DNA of 22,862 nucleotides from positions 986,116 to 1,008,977 of the forward strand of contig BLXT01002730.1 in NCBI GenBank assembly GCA_019648995.1, given 5' to 3'. The translations under genes were made by a program, and so were the position numbers. The notes under the pieces are model-generated. The model saw only the letters and a list, made by a program, of their open reading frames with translations. It was not told the DNA's origin and did no database searches. Below are positions 9,432 to 19,500 of this stretch, in pieces (within the stretch, counting starts at the first letter, position 1; every line of letters starts with the position of its first letter). This DNA comes from Plakobranchus ocellatus. Lineage: Eukaryota; Mollusca; Gastropoda; Plakobranchidae.

Positions 9432-11947
9432 AAATAATAGCTAATTTTATATGTTTATCGTTTAGTTGTTGTAAGAGTATGAGCAGTAGTTTTGGATAAG
9501 TACTTGACAATCCATAAGCCTGCCTACCTTTTACTTGGAAAATGAGTTCATTTTTCTTTTAGCTGTTGAAGATTTCAAGACAGCTGCAACTTTCCTGAAA
9601 TAATTTAAAGCTTCTATAAGATCTAGTGAAGGAATCAAGATGTTTTTTTAGCTTCACTCGCATTGTGATTTGTTAAGATTATGAAAAATAATTACGCGTC
9701 GATGATAAAAATCTACATTTGTATTAGTGGCTGAGTGGAGACATGCAGTCTTAATTTAGTCTAGATCTAGTTCACAATGATCAAGGCTTTGGCAAGAATA
9801 AGAATTTTAAATGCAAACCATTGCTTCTGCCTCCATGTGCAAAGTAAACACTGAATATCTATGTTGATCTATCACTCTTGATCTGGATCTAGATCAAGAT
9901 CTAATTTCGGCTGAGTAGTTTAAACAAAAACCAGCTTGCTAGGGATAACACAGATTGAGAAGTTCAATGTGTAATACATTTATAACACCGATGAAATTCA
10001 GAAGAAAAAAAAAACTGTCGCGATCGAAGCACAGAATGAAGATATATTCAAAACATCCGCCTTGGGCCAAATTCTATGACGCCACAAGCAGGATGTTACA
10101 ACTTGTGTTTGCCCATGTACATTATATAGAAAGTCGATATGGGTTTAGTACGTGGTATATGGCATGTCAGTGGTCATAGATCTAAAATCGGATAAAAAAA
10201 ATAGACAGGCCAAATTTAGTCTGACAACATTAACATTAGGAAGAAGTGTACCACGGAATCGCAAAATTTAGACTATATTGTTTACTTATTTAAAATATCG
10301 ACATAACGTGTAACCACTTCCGAGCCGAACCAAAAAAAAGCAGGACAAAAAGAAAGCGAAAGTAGACCATGGCTAGGTCAGAGCTGCCAAAGCTGGGGTT
10401 TTCCTCTCAGATCTTGGGTTTTTTAGGGTTGTTTGGGGTTCTAAGGTTTTTGCATACGAATCTGGGGGTTTTTTTGCATGACAATTTTGGCTTTAGGACT
10501 TCAAAAAAAATCTCCAATAGAAAAAGCAATTTAAAGAAAAACAAAACAAAACAAAGAAAAAAAAAGTCGCAATACAATACGAGAAGAAAATAAAAATCTG
10601 GCAGGTATGTACATACGTATATCAACCAAATTTCAAGTAAGTACTTTTTGTAAATAGGCTCCTAGTTTTATACGGAGTCCTTCCTCGGGGTGGGGATTTA
10701 GCGGAATATTTTCCTGCTGGCTGGCAAATAGGCCTTAAAGTCTCCAACAACAGGCCAAATAGGCCTTTCAATCAATGTCCTATTCATTGTCTTCAGTTCG
10801 GAGAACGTATAGGTAAATATCCGGTAAAAGTTGTGCCTGTGCATTAGGCTATTACCGCCTATCAAGTTCAAGGCCACACCGCTGTGTTCCGTTAGGCAAA
10901 GCGGTGCCGACGGTAACCAGTAATCCTTTGGAAAGGAAACTATGCAGTGTGAAAACAATAAGTTTGAACGTTCCTTTGGTCAAAAATATCACAAAGAATC
11001 ATGAAATAATTACTTCTGCCCTGACGTAGGCCTACATTTTAAAAAATCAAAATGTAAGATATTTCAGAAGGCACAATGGAAACACATATAGATCTAGATC
11101 TAGATATATCTATACCAAAACGCAAAGCGAGATGTAGGCTATTAGAATTCGTGAGAAAATTGATCTGTATAGTTCATAATAATAATAATGTTGTCGTCTA
11201 GCTCAAGGCTCCTCTCTCTATATCAAGGTATAATAGACTAGTCTTCAATCTCATTGAAAGACGGATATAAAAGAATGAATTACAAAAAAAAAATAAAAAA
11301 AAATGAAATGATACATTCAGATTAGAATATAGATTTGTAGGTTAATAATCGCTATTCTAAGTTTGGGTGTGAAAAAAAAAAAGCTACCCCGACTTCATGC
11401 GTTTAGCTCTTTCTTTATTTATTGTAAGTAATGCTCGGTCTGGCATTGTTTTGCCAGCTGGTGGGGGACGAACACGGCTCGGTGGTGTGTAACATAACCC
11501 CAAGGTAATGGCGTCTATGTTAGTTGCTACTTTGGCTAATTTATGTTGCATTTCCTAGCGCAGAACGGACACACACACAAATGGAGAAAAAACAAAAATA
11601 TACATTACAACTGGTCTCATTGTTTTGCTTTGCTATTATTCAAAAGAAAAACCGAAAGACTCCCTCAAAAACAAAAACAAACAAACAAACAAAAAAACAG
11701 GCTGAAACGCCTAATTTCGCCAGCAATCGTTTGACAGTGGGAAGTAGCAGACGACAGAAAATAGCGGAAAAATATGGAGTAAAAATTTACTGGATATTTA
11801 CTCCTTTACATCTGCAAATAGACGCAAGTTAAATATTCAATATAAATCTAATCTTTTTTTTTTTTTAAAGTTATAAAAAAATATTTTACAGCCATTTTAC
11901 CTTGAGATTTTTTGTTTAACAAAACTGATGCGTTTGGATTAGGTAGA
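9432..11947. other. Gene-free stretch rich in AGATCT palindromes
   Basis: No exon with a recognisable product is seen. The stretch holds repeated AGATCT words, often fused as TAGATCTAGATCT (for example 11087-11100), a 22-nt perfect hairpin CTTGATCT...AGATCAAG near 9878-9899, A-rich runs (10500-10570, 11640-11700), and a G/T-rich block at 10390-10480 with repeated TGGGGTT words. A GC-richer patch at 10700-10960 has an open minus frame that I cannot assign. Confidence 0.5.
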
Positions 11948-11992
11948 GGGGGGGGGNNNNNNNNNNNNNNNNNNNNNNNNGGGGGGGGGGGG
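11948..11992. other. Assembly gap (24 N) inside a poly-G tract
   Basis: Nine G (11948-11956), 24 N (11957-11980) and twelve G (11981-11992). The gap is bounded on both sides by G, so the true tract length and anything inside it are unknown. The N count may be a placeholder rather than a measured size. Confidence 0.97.
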
Positions 11993-12970
11993 TAAGTTTT
12001 TTTATTATATACATGGGTCAAAATAATGTCTGGGGTTTTGGCGGAATTTTTTCCTATGATCTGGGGTTTTTAGAACCTGGCTAGGGTTTTCTGATACCTG
12101 GCCATTGGCAGCCTTGGGCTAGGCATACTGACTGTACTGCAGCACGGGATTTAAAAGTGAGGGCATGTAGGCCTAATTAAATCTTTTATAGATCTAGATC
12201 TAAAATAAATCTATTCAGTTTCGAATTAAGACTAAGAGTCTAAAGAATTTAATTTGACGGTATTAAAAGGAAGTGGGATAGTTTTTTTGCCCTCAATCTT
12301 TTCACTTCGTCGGTAGCTGATGGAGGTAGATCTAAATTTAGAAGTCTTTGGGCCTGTCCTCAAACTATCCTGAGAAAGATGGGAGATCTTACCGTCACTG
12401 GCTAACACAGACAAGATTATTTCAAGACAAGGCCCAAGGTTTCTATTGCCCTGTTGCACAATGTTATTTTTAGGTTTTTTTTCCCGAACTTAGATCTAAA
12501 TAGTGACGCTAGCCACTAGATCTAGATCTACTAGATCTAACTGTTGCCCTGTCAAGGCTACTGTGATGTTTCTATTAGATCTATATAAAAAAACTCAGAC
12601 TAGATAGAAAACAGCTTTACAAATTTATATATATTAATGCACAGATTGATTCGTCTATTTCGATTGCTTATTAATTCTAAATTACTTGGCTCCTCCTTTA
12701 TATTATTATACTTCTCTTTAAAAAAAATGTGGCTGTGGAGTGTCATATTGTAGTTTTGCTTCCAAGTTCCGGGATCCTGCCTTCAGCTGCCATATATGGC
12801 CTGGGTCTGTACAGCCTCTTTATTTTCCTCCTCATCTACAGGTTTACAGCCTAACATCAAGGCGCTGGCTTCACGGGTTTTTCTTCGATCGCATCGTAGA
12901 TTTAGGAGGAATTAATTCATCATTACAGAAAAAAGACTAGATTTTAAATTTATAGATATTGAAAGGAAGC
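11993..12970. other. Intergenic stretch with TGGGGTTTT and AGATCT repeats
   Basis: At 12025-12120 CTGGGGTTTT-like words repeat about every 25 bases, with GCGGAATTTTTTCCT between them. AGATCT palindromes cluster at 12185-12585, with three in the 22 bases around 12520. An open plus frame at 12740-12940 and an open minus frame at 12232-12459 lack recognisable domains and splice context, so no gene is called. Confidence 0.5.
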
Positions 12971-13269
12971 GGTCGGTAAGAACACCCAATCGGACCCAAG
13001 CTAATGGTTTTCTAAATTCATTTGTTCTTTATTCTTGGAGTCCAAAGCCAATGCAGTTTTGTTTTTGTTGTTGTTTTTGGACATTGTGCTTTATGAAGTT
13101 GAGTCGGACAGTGAAGTTAAGGACGTGAGCAGTGTCTGTAAAAAGACAAAGGATTTACTGATGGTGTTGTTGTTTTTCTGTCTTTTCCAAGGGATTCGTT
13201 GGTGTAAGTGATTCTTTCTATCACATATAAACCATTAGCTTGGGTCCGATTGGGTGTTCTTACCGACCC
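12971..13269. mobile_element. MITE with 40-bp perfect terminal inverted repeats
   Basis: Positions 12971-13010 (GGTCGGTAAGAACACCCAAT...) are the exact reverse complement of 13229-13268, a 40-bp perfect match separated by 218 bp. The outside flanks repeat AAAGGAAGC at 12962-12970 and again at 13270-13278, a 9-bp target duplication with one extra C at 13269. If the true terminus is GGGTCGG, the left copy has lost one G. Compact size, long arms, no transposase and a 9-bp duplication fit a Mutator-like (MULE) MITE better than hAT (8 bp) or Tc1/mariner (TA). The perfect arms suggest recent insertion. The superfamily is an inference, while the repeat structure is read directly. Confidence 0.85.
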
Positions 13270-15066
13270 AAAGGAAGCATCATTCTCACTCACACTTTGG
13301 AAATGTTGTGGATATAATATGAATATATAATGTATACTATGTATAGTTTTTAGCTCATTCTTTGTATCCTTTCAGAAACCTGTGGTCTTTAAACCTGGTT
13401 CTAGAAGGAAGTTGTGTCCCTTAGTTTAAAAAATGTGGGGCAAATTATGCGGCATATTCAAGCGGTTCAAACACTTCATACCCTAAATCATCCATCCTCT
13501 CTTGTCCCCAGTCCCCTTTTCTCTTGCTTAACTCCCTTTTTTTTTTTTTGTAAATTATATTTTCAACAGGCTCATCAATGCTATTGGTACTATAGAATTT
13601 TTGTGTTACCAATTAAAGTACTTAAAAAGCAAGAGGAAAAAAACAAGTTTTAAAATGTTTTTCTCATTATCAATACAAGTTTGTGGCACCAAGTAGCCTG
13701 AACCCTGAATTAATTTAAAAATAGAGACTTGGAACTCTTACAGTGTAACTTCACTTTCATTTAACTCATTGCCAACCAAAAGTCATGATTTGTTCATCCA
13801 ATGGGAAACATTTGGCTGCATAGCACACTCAGATTGGCCTATCAATCATTGTAAACCTACTCTGTTGGCTGGACATGTCATTGTCTCAACAGCTCCACTA
13901 CATACACATTGAATTTAGCCTTCTCAAAAAATACGGCCAAAAGAACAGTGCAGCCAAAATAAAATTTATAAATGCATGAAATAAAAATTGAACTCTGGCA
14001 CCCCTACATTCCTGCTTGCCTGATTACCCAGCTCTACTCTTTTATGCCCTTTTTAATGCACTGTTATCTGTCTAACTTAATCAGATTGTAAATTAAAACA
14101 GCCAGTAGATCCAGAAGTGGTGACACATGACATCATGATGAGCAGTTGAAAAATTGTGTTAAGATACATTGTTACTCTCATATATTTTTCTTTTTTTCAA
14201 ATAAAGTAACGATGCATTTTTATTCATTTGTGCTTTGCCATTAGTAAGACTAAGAGAGAGACGGAATTGATTTTGCTTTTTTCTGCATACATTCTATTCT
14301 CAACAAGATGGTTTCTGACCGCTAGGAATTGTTTTGCAGTAGAGGAGGAGAAAGAGAAGAGGAAAAATATGGTTTGGTTTCTGTAAAGCCAGTACATTAC
14401 ACTTAAACTAACAGTTAAAGGCTTTCAGGTCCTCTGGCTGCCAATGGTGGGACTCAAAGATAAAGAGAGAAAATGAGTAATGTAAAAATAAACGAAGGTA
14501 GGATGCAAAAGAGAGAGAGAGGGATTCACTTGATCTTTTGAAAAAGAAAGTTTTAGAATCTTTGGAGGAATATCTCGATGATATCTCAAACTCTACAATG
14601 AACATGAAGAGTATAACCCTTCTCCATGATAAATGCACCCAAATTCATTATTCAGAGGGAACAAAACTCGCCATAAATCTTCAAAATGTATATCGATAAA
14701 TATAAGCTTATCTCTGCAGAAAATTAGGCCTGTGTTCTAAAAATTGACCAATCGTAATGTAACATAAATTAAATGTCCCTGTCTGAATAAACAAAAATTA
14801 TTGTGCAGAATTTGTTGAACCTAAGTTGCCGTCATTTGAACAATTGTGTGAATAGTTATCTCACAATTAGAATATGTGGCGTCACCTGATTTTTTAATTA
14901 TTACCCCTACCTTGGTGGTTTACCAACATCCAAGGCTTCAAAACAATGTTGGCAAAGATTGTTTACCATTTAGGAGAGTGTGATACCGATAGAGTTATAC
15001 ACCACATTTCTCTACCTTTAAAAAGATTTTAATACATATATGTTCATTTCTCTATCATCCTAGTTT

Positions 15067-15101
<35 letters not shown>

Positions 15102-15598
15102 TTCTTCTTTTTCCTTTTAGCCTTTTTTTTTTTTTTTGAATTGGGTGGTTTTTTTGTCTCTATTTCCGTTTTTCTTTTTAGACTTGGATTCTTAAAATTG
15201 TTGTTTTTTTTTTTTAAATTTGGGCGACTTTTTTGTTCAGTGTTTTATTTCAACAATTAAGTTATAATGATGTACTCCTGTTTGAGCATGATTTTCAACC
15301 CCCTCCCTTTTCTCCTCCCCTTCTCTCTCTCTCAATCTCATACACATACACGCGCAAGCTAGTCATACACATTCTCTATACTCTTTGTAGTTTTATGGCA
15401 TGGCACTTTCTTTCCTTTTTATTGCTTCTTGTCTTTATTCTAACTACAATAGTTTGATTTTGTGCCTAAATTTCTTGCAGTTTTACCTTGCTTCTGCATT
15501 CCCCACTTATGGGACCTGAATTCTCTGGCACTTTATTGAAGTTTTACAATAAAATGTATTTTATTTATAGATTTTAAAGCATAAGTTCCCCCTTTCTT

Positions 15599-15600
<2 letters not shown>
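13270..15600. other. Intergenic stretch upstream of the sulfurtransferase gene
   Basis: No coding exon is recognised. The stretch contains a (CT)n tract at 15071-15099, T-runs around 15122-15137 and 15205-15216, a shorter CT tract near 15322-15333, and a purine-rich AGAGAG patch near 14511-14522. No promoter element could be assigned with confidence. Confidence 0.5.
15071..15099. repeat. (TC)n microsatellite
   Basis: Pure TC dinucleotide tract of 29 bases, followed by pyrimidine-rich sequence. Confidence 0.95.

Positions 15601-15601
<1 letters not shown>

Positions 15602-15669
<68 letters not shown>
15602..15669. repeat. (CT)34 microsatellite upstream of the sulfurtransferase gene
   Basis: A pure 68-bp CT tract about 740 bp before the putative start codon at 16412. 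CT/GA repeats near animal promoters can bind GAGA-type factors or exclude nucleosomes. Nothing else here shows that this one is regulatory. Confidence 0.95.
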
Positions 15670-15671
<2 letters not shown>

Positions 15672-16411
15672 CTTTTCTCTTGCATTCCTTGCTCTTTCTC
15701 ACAATCCCTTATATTAATTCTATGACATTTTCTCCTTTGTGTGCCCTTATGGAAGAGACATTAGCGATCATGGTCCTTTACTCAAACGTATGGAAAAATG
15801 CTTTTATGCAATGAAATTGGTTTAATTTTGTTTTAACAGAAAATAGTTGTGTAAGAAGTATCAGTTATCAGTATAAATGTGGCATGCATATAAACATACA
15901 ATATTTTTTGGATAACTGGTATGAGTTACTTATACAACTGCGCAGATTATCTCATCACTGAATTATTACATGAATTTTAAAGACGTGAACCTTTATGCTT
16001 TGCTTTTCAACCCTCCATCTAGTAGTCTAATCAGAGTAGGGTAAATTTTAACTTTCATATTCATCTACCTTCATCAACCAACAAAATGAAGTTGTTGTTG
16101 GCCAAATTGCAATGTTTATGATAGAGTCACTTTAATCCACAGGTAATACCCTATTCATCAATAGCCATAAACTTTAATATATTATGTTGTTACCAATCCT
16201 GTGTCATTTGATTTATTTCCAGTTAACATGAATATCATTTCTAATTTTATATCATTGCTCAAAATATGTATACATATGTGAATGTTTGACAAAACCAAAG
16301 CCAAAGTAAAAAGAAAACCTCATGAGGTTATACTACTAATATAAACATATAAAGTTAAAGAACTTTGATGGTTTCTTCTCAGAATTAAGGGCTTTTATAA
16401 CTCTTAAGCAG

Positions 16412-16590
16412 ATGACAGAAATGAGCGCCAACATTCCAAAAGTGTCAGCCTTGGTCACTTCTGCCTGGTTAAAACAACAAATTCAAAGTGCAGCACAAAA
16501 TTTTAAAAGTGCCTCCAAGAGCCTTCGAATTTTAGATAGTTCCTGGGTGTCCAGTTCTGAAGTTGATTGCTGCAAAGAGTTTTATCAACA
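16412..16590 (+). CDS. Sulfurtransferase exon 1
   Basis: Encodes residues 1-59 plus two bases of codon 60. Starts at ATG (MTEMSANIPKVSALVTSAWL) and ends CAACA|GTAGGT, phase 2. The ATG is preceded by AAGCAG and, further up, TTCTTCTCAG, either of which could be an acceptor for a 5' exon. The start codon is therefore the most likely but not the only choice. Domain-1 opening motifs LVTSAWL and LRILDSSW are present. Confidence 0.82.
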
Positions 16591-19500
16591 GTAGGTGTCT
16601 ATTTCATATAAACATAAGCATGTGTACATAGTTATGTGTTTTTGGCTGGTGCAACCATCAGCAATTTAATATCACATTATCAATAAGAGGGCTTAACATG
16701 CATGTTTTGTCATGCTAAGATTTTGGAACAAGAAGTGTCATCTTTTTTTTTTTTTTTTTTTTTTTTAGCATAAAAAAATCTAACTATAATTACCATTTTG
16801 CTGCAGTGATTTTTCTCCTTTTTTAAGAAAATGGCATTATTTGAGCTACTGTATATGAAAAGCGTTAAAAAAAGAAAGTGTTTTTACGTATTTCTTTCTT
16901 TGAATGTAAATAACCAGTATTCCTTAACATATTGTTCAGTGACTAACTTATTATATCATTACTTTCTTACCATTATTTGCCAGATTTTAAAAAGTGGAAA
17001 AGGATAGTATTTGCTGATCTGAATAAGCTTTTTTTTTTTTTTCACCTTATGAACCTTTATTTGATAATGCAAAGAAAGTCATTACTTTTTTTTTTTCTTA
17101 CATTTCTTAGAGGCCACATACCAACTGCTATTTTCTTTGATCTGAGAACAGTATGTCCTGCACAGCACAATGCACACATTAAGTATCCTATACCAGACTC
17201 GAATTTCTTCAAAGAGTATGTTCAGGGATTGGGAATATCAAATGACACTCATATTATTGTCTATGACAGACTTAATACATACCGCCCATCATTTCGAATA
17301 TGGTTCTTATTCAGGGTAGGTTGAAATAAATTTTTTTTTTTTTTTTGTAAGATGGTTAAGAAAATATTTGTTTTTTGTTGTTGTTGTTTTTTTAAAATAC
17401 AGTGGAACACGTTTAAACCGAAATTCTTGGAAGTATGATTTCTATTTTGGTTTAAGCATAGGGCATTAAATAAGTAAGATTAATAAAGGAGAGTAGCCAG
17501 CTTCCGAAATATTAAGTTAAATCAATCCCACCCATCGTCACACCACAATTTGATTGAACACGCCTATCCACGAATCTTTCTCTCTATTTTATCCATCTCT
17601 CTATCTCCTTCTCTTTCCTTTTCAGTTGAGAGGTTCTTGCACCTATTATCGACGTAGAATGATAGAGCTTTCACAATTTCATCATCGCCTTTGTAAGTTT
17701 GTGGTCCTAAAGTTTCTACTTTTACAATAATCATCACCTAAGTTTTCCGGAACTGAAGTTCTCAAAGAGAGAGATGGCTTTATTACTGGCTGTGATGCAA
17801 CAGTGTTTGCTTAGCGCTGTAGAGACCTAGACATGTAGGGAGTGTCTGTTGCGTAACTGTGTGGTGGAAGAGAAGGGATGGGTGGGTGTGTGCAGTAGAC
17901 CTAGACCTAGCCAGATATCAGGCCTGGCCATCTGTAGTGTGAGGTACCGGTTACTAACAGTATTGGGTTTTCATGGAGTAATGCGAGAAAGAAAGGGAAG
18001 GGCAAGGTGTGTAAAAAAAAAAGAAAAAAAAAAATTTTTATTTGTTGGTTGGACAGTGACTGGGCTTTCCTGGTAGTTTTTATTTCATTTTAGCAATAGT
18101 AAGGCAACCAAGGCTTTCGGTTTACCGCAGGTTTAATAAGAAAGAATAAGAGGAAAAAAGGAAAGCTCTTCAATTTCTTTTTGGTTTAGCCCTTTTTTCA
18201 GTTCCGCCGTTTTCGGTTTAGGTGTGGTCTACTGTACTTATGAATATGATGCTTATATAAAGAAATTAAATCAAGAAAAAAGGGTTATCTTCCATTTTTG
18301 TTAGTGATCAACTGAATATCATCTTAGTCTATTTATAAATCTAGGTCTAGAATTTAATTCTTAAACCAAAGCGCTTTTTCTTTAAAACAAGCATCATAAT
18401 TCATCTGCTCCATCTTTGCCAAATTTTCCAGAATTTTAGACATTTCTCAATTGACCAAAATTTTTGAATAAAAAAAAAAGAGCAAGTGGGCATGAAAATC
18501 TCTTTCTAGTCCATACATCTTTCCATCAAGCTTAAATGAGTGTAGCATTTTGTGTGCCCCTGCTGTGAACAAGCTGAATTGGATGCTTGTGGTCTCAAAT
18601 TCTCAAAAATCTTCCTCAGTCTTAAATTTGTTTTTGTTTTGTTTTGTGGAGTTGTTTTTTTTTTTTTTTTTTTTGGACAACCATTCATGGGAATCATTTT
18701 TGCATTCATCTCACTTAAAATTGTAAAACTGACATGCCAATTATTTCATTTTTTTGTTTTTTTGTATTGAAGCGATGGCCAAAGGTGGACTCCAAAATTG
18801 TTTTACTTTTTTCATTATGGTCTTTCAATTAAAGAATCATCAAATACAAACTGGAAAAAGGCAAATGGGTACCGATACCAATGAAGTACAATTCATGTGA
18901 AGTGAGATATTAGCAGTAGATCTAGGTGAAAAAATTGGTCTTTCCCTTTGTACTTTGTGATGAATAAACTTAAAGTATCAATGGGGATCCACATTTTTAA
19001 TTTTAATATCAAAGGTATGTTTGTAAGCTTTTGGATCCATTCACACAGAAAGAATGCATCCTAATTTGACTTCTTTTTTTTTTTTTTTTTTTTATAAAAG
19101 CATTACTTTTATACCATTGAACTTGAAAATTAAAATATTATGCATTGATGAGTTTAATTTACTTCAAATATAGCTAGTAGAAAAATCTTTGATCATAATA
19201 GTGTGACAACCCATGTTTTGGCTAACCCTCATTAGGTTTTTTTTTTGTCTAATATCCATATTTGACATATCTAAACCATCTGGGCCTACTTGAAACATTA
19301 CCATTATCCATTATTACCTTCCATTCATCAAACGCAGCCTATATTTGAGAATTTTTTTTTATAAATTAATTCATATAACCTTTTCTATCTGGGACACTAT
19401 TTTATGTGGTGGTATTACAATCAAAATGTAGCCTTGGTTCCCATATATTAGGGTTAATTTTTTAGTGCATGTATATTATAATTATGCTTTTCTTTTTATG

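Noticed and set aside
9205..9510. Poly-Thr and poly-Val open frames
   Set aside because: Generated by the GTA triplet repeat, with no non-repetitive domain.
10698..10958. Minus-strand 86-codon open frame in a GC-richer patch, with a CACCGCT/AGCGGTG 7-bp hairpin at 10877-10906
   Set aside because: No recognisable protein family, no clear splice sites and no tRNA boxes. The hairpin is short enough to be chance.
11524..11832. Plus-strand 102-codon open frame
   Set aside because: Largely Lys/Asn/Thr/Gln encoded by A-rich runs, with no motif.
12232..12459. Minus-strand 75-codon open frame
   Set aside because: Composition is plausible but no domain, partner exon or promoter could be identified.
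13739..13775. Possible second DNA-transposon tip (TTACAGTGTAAC, then TTAACTCATTGCC)
   Set aside because: No matching inverted end or target duplication was found downstream.
17849..18076. Plus-strand 75-codon open frame inside the intron 2 element
   Set aside because: No similarity to transposase motifs. The element is too short to be autonomous, and the frame ends in an A-run-coded Lys tract.
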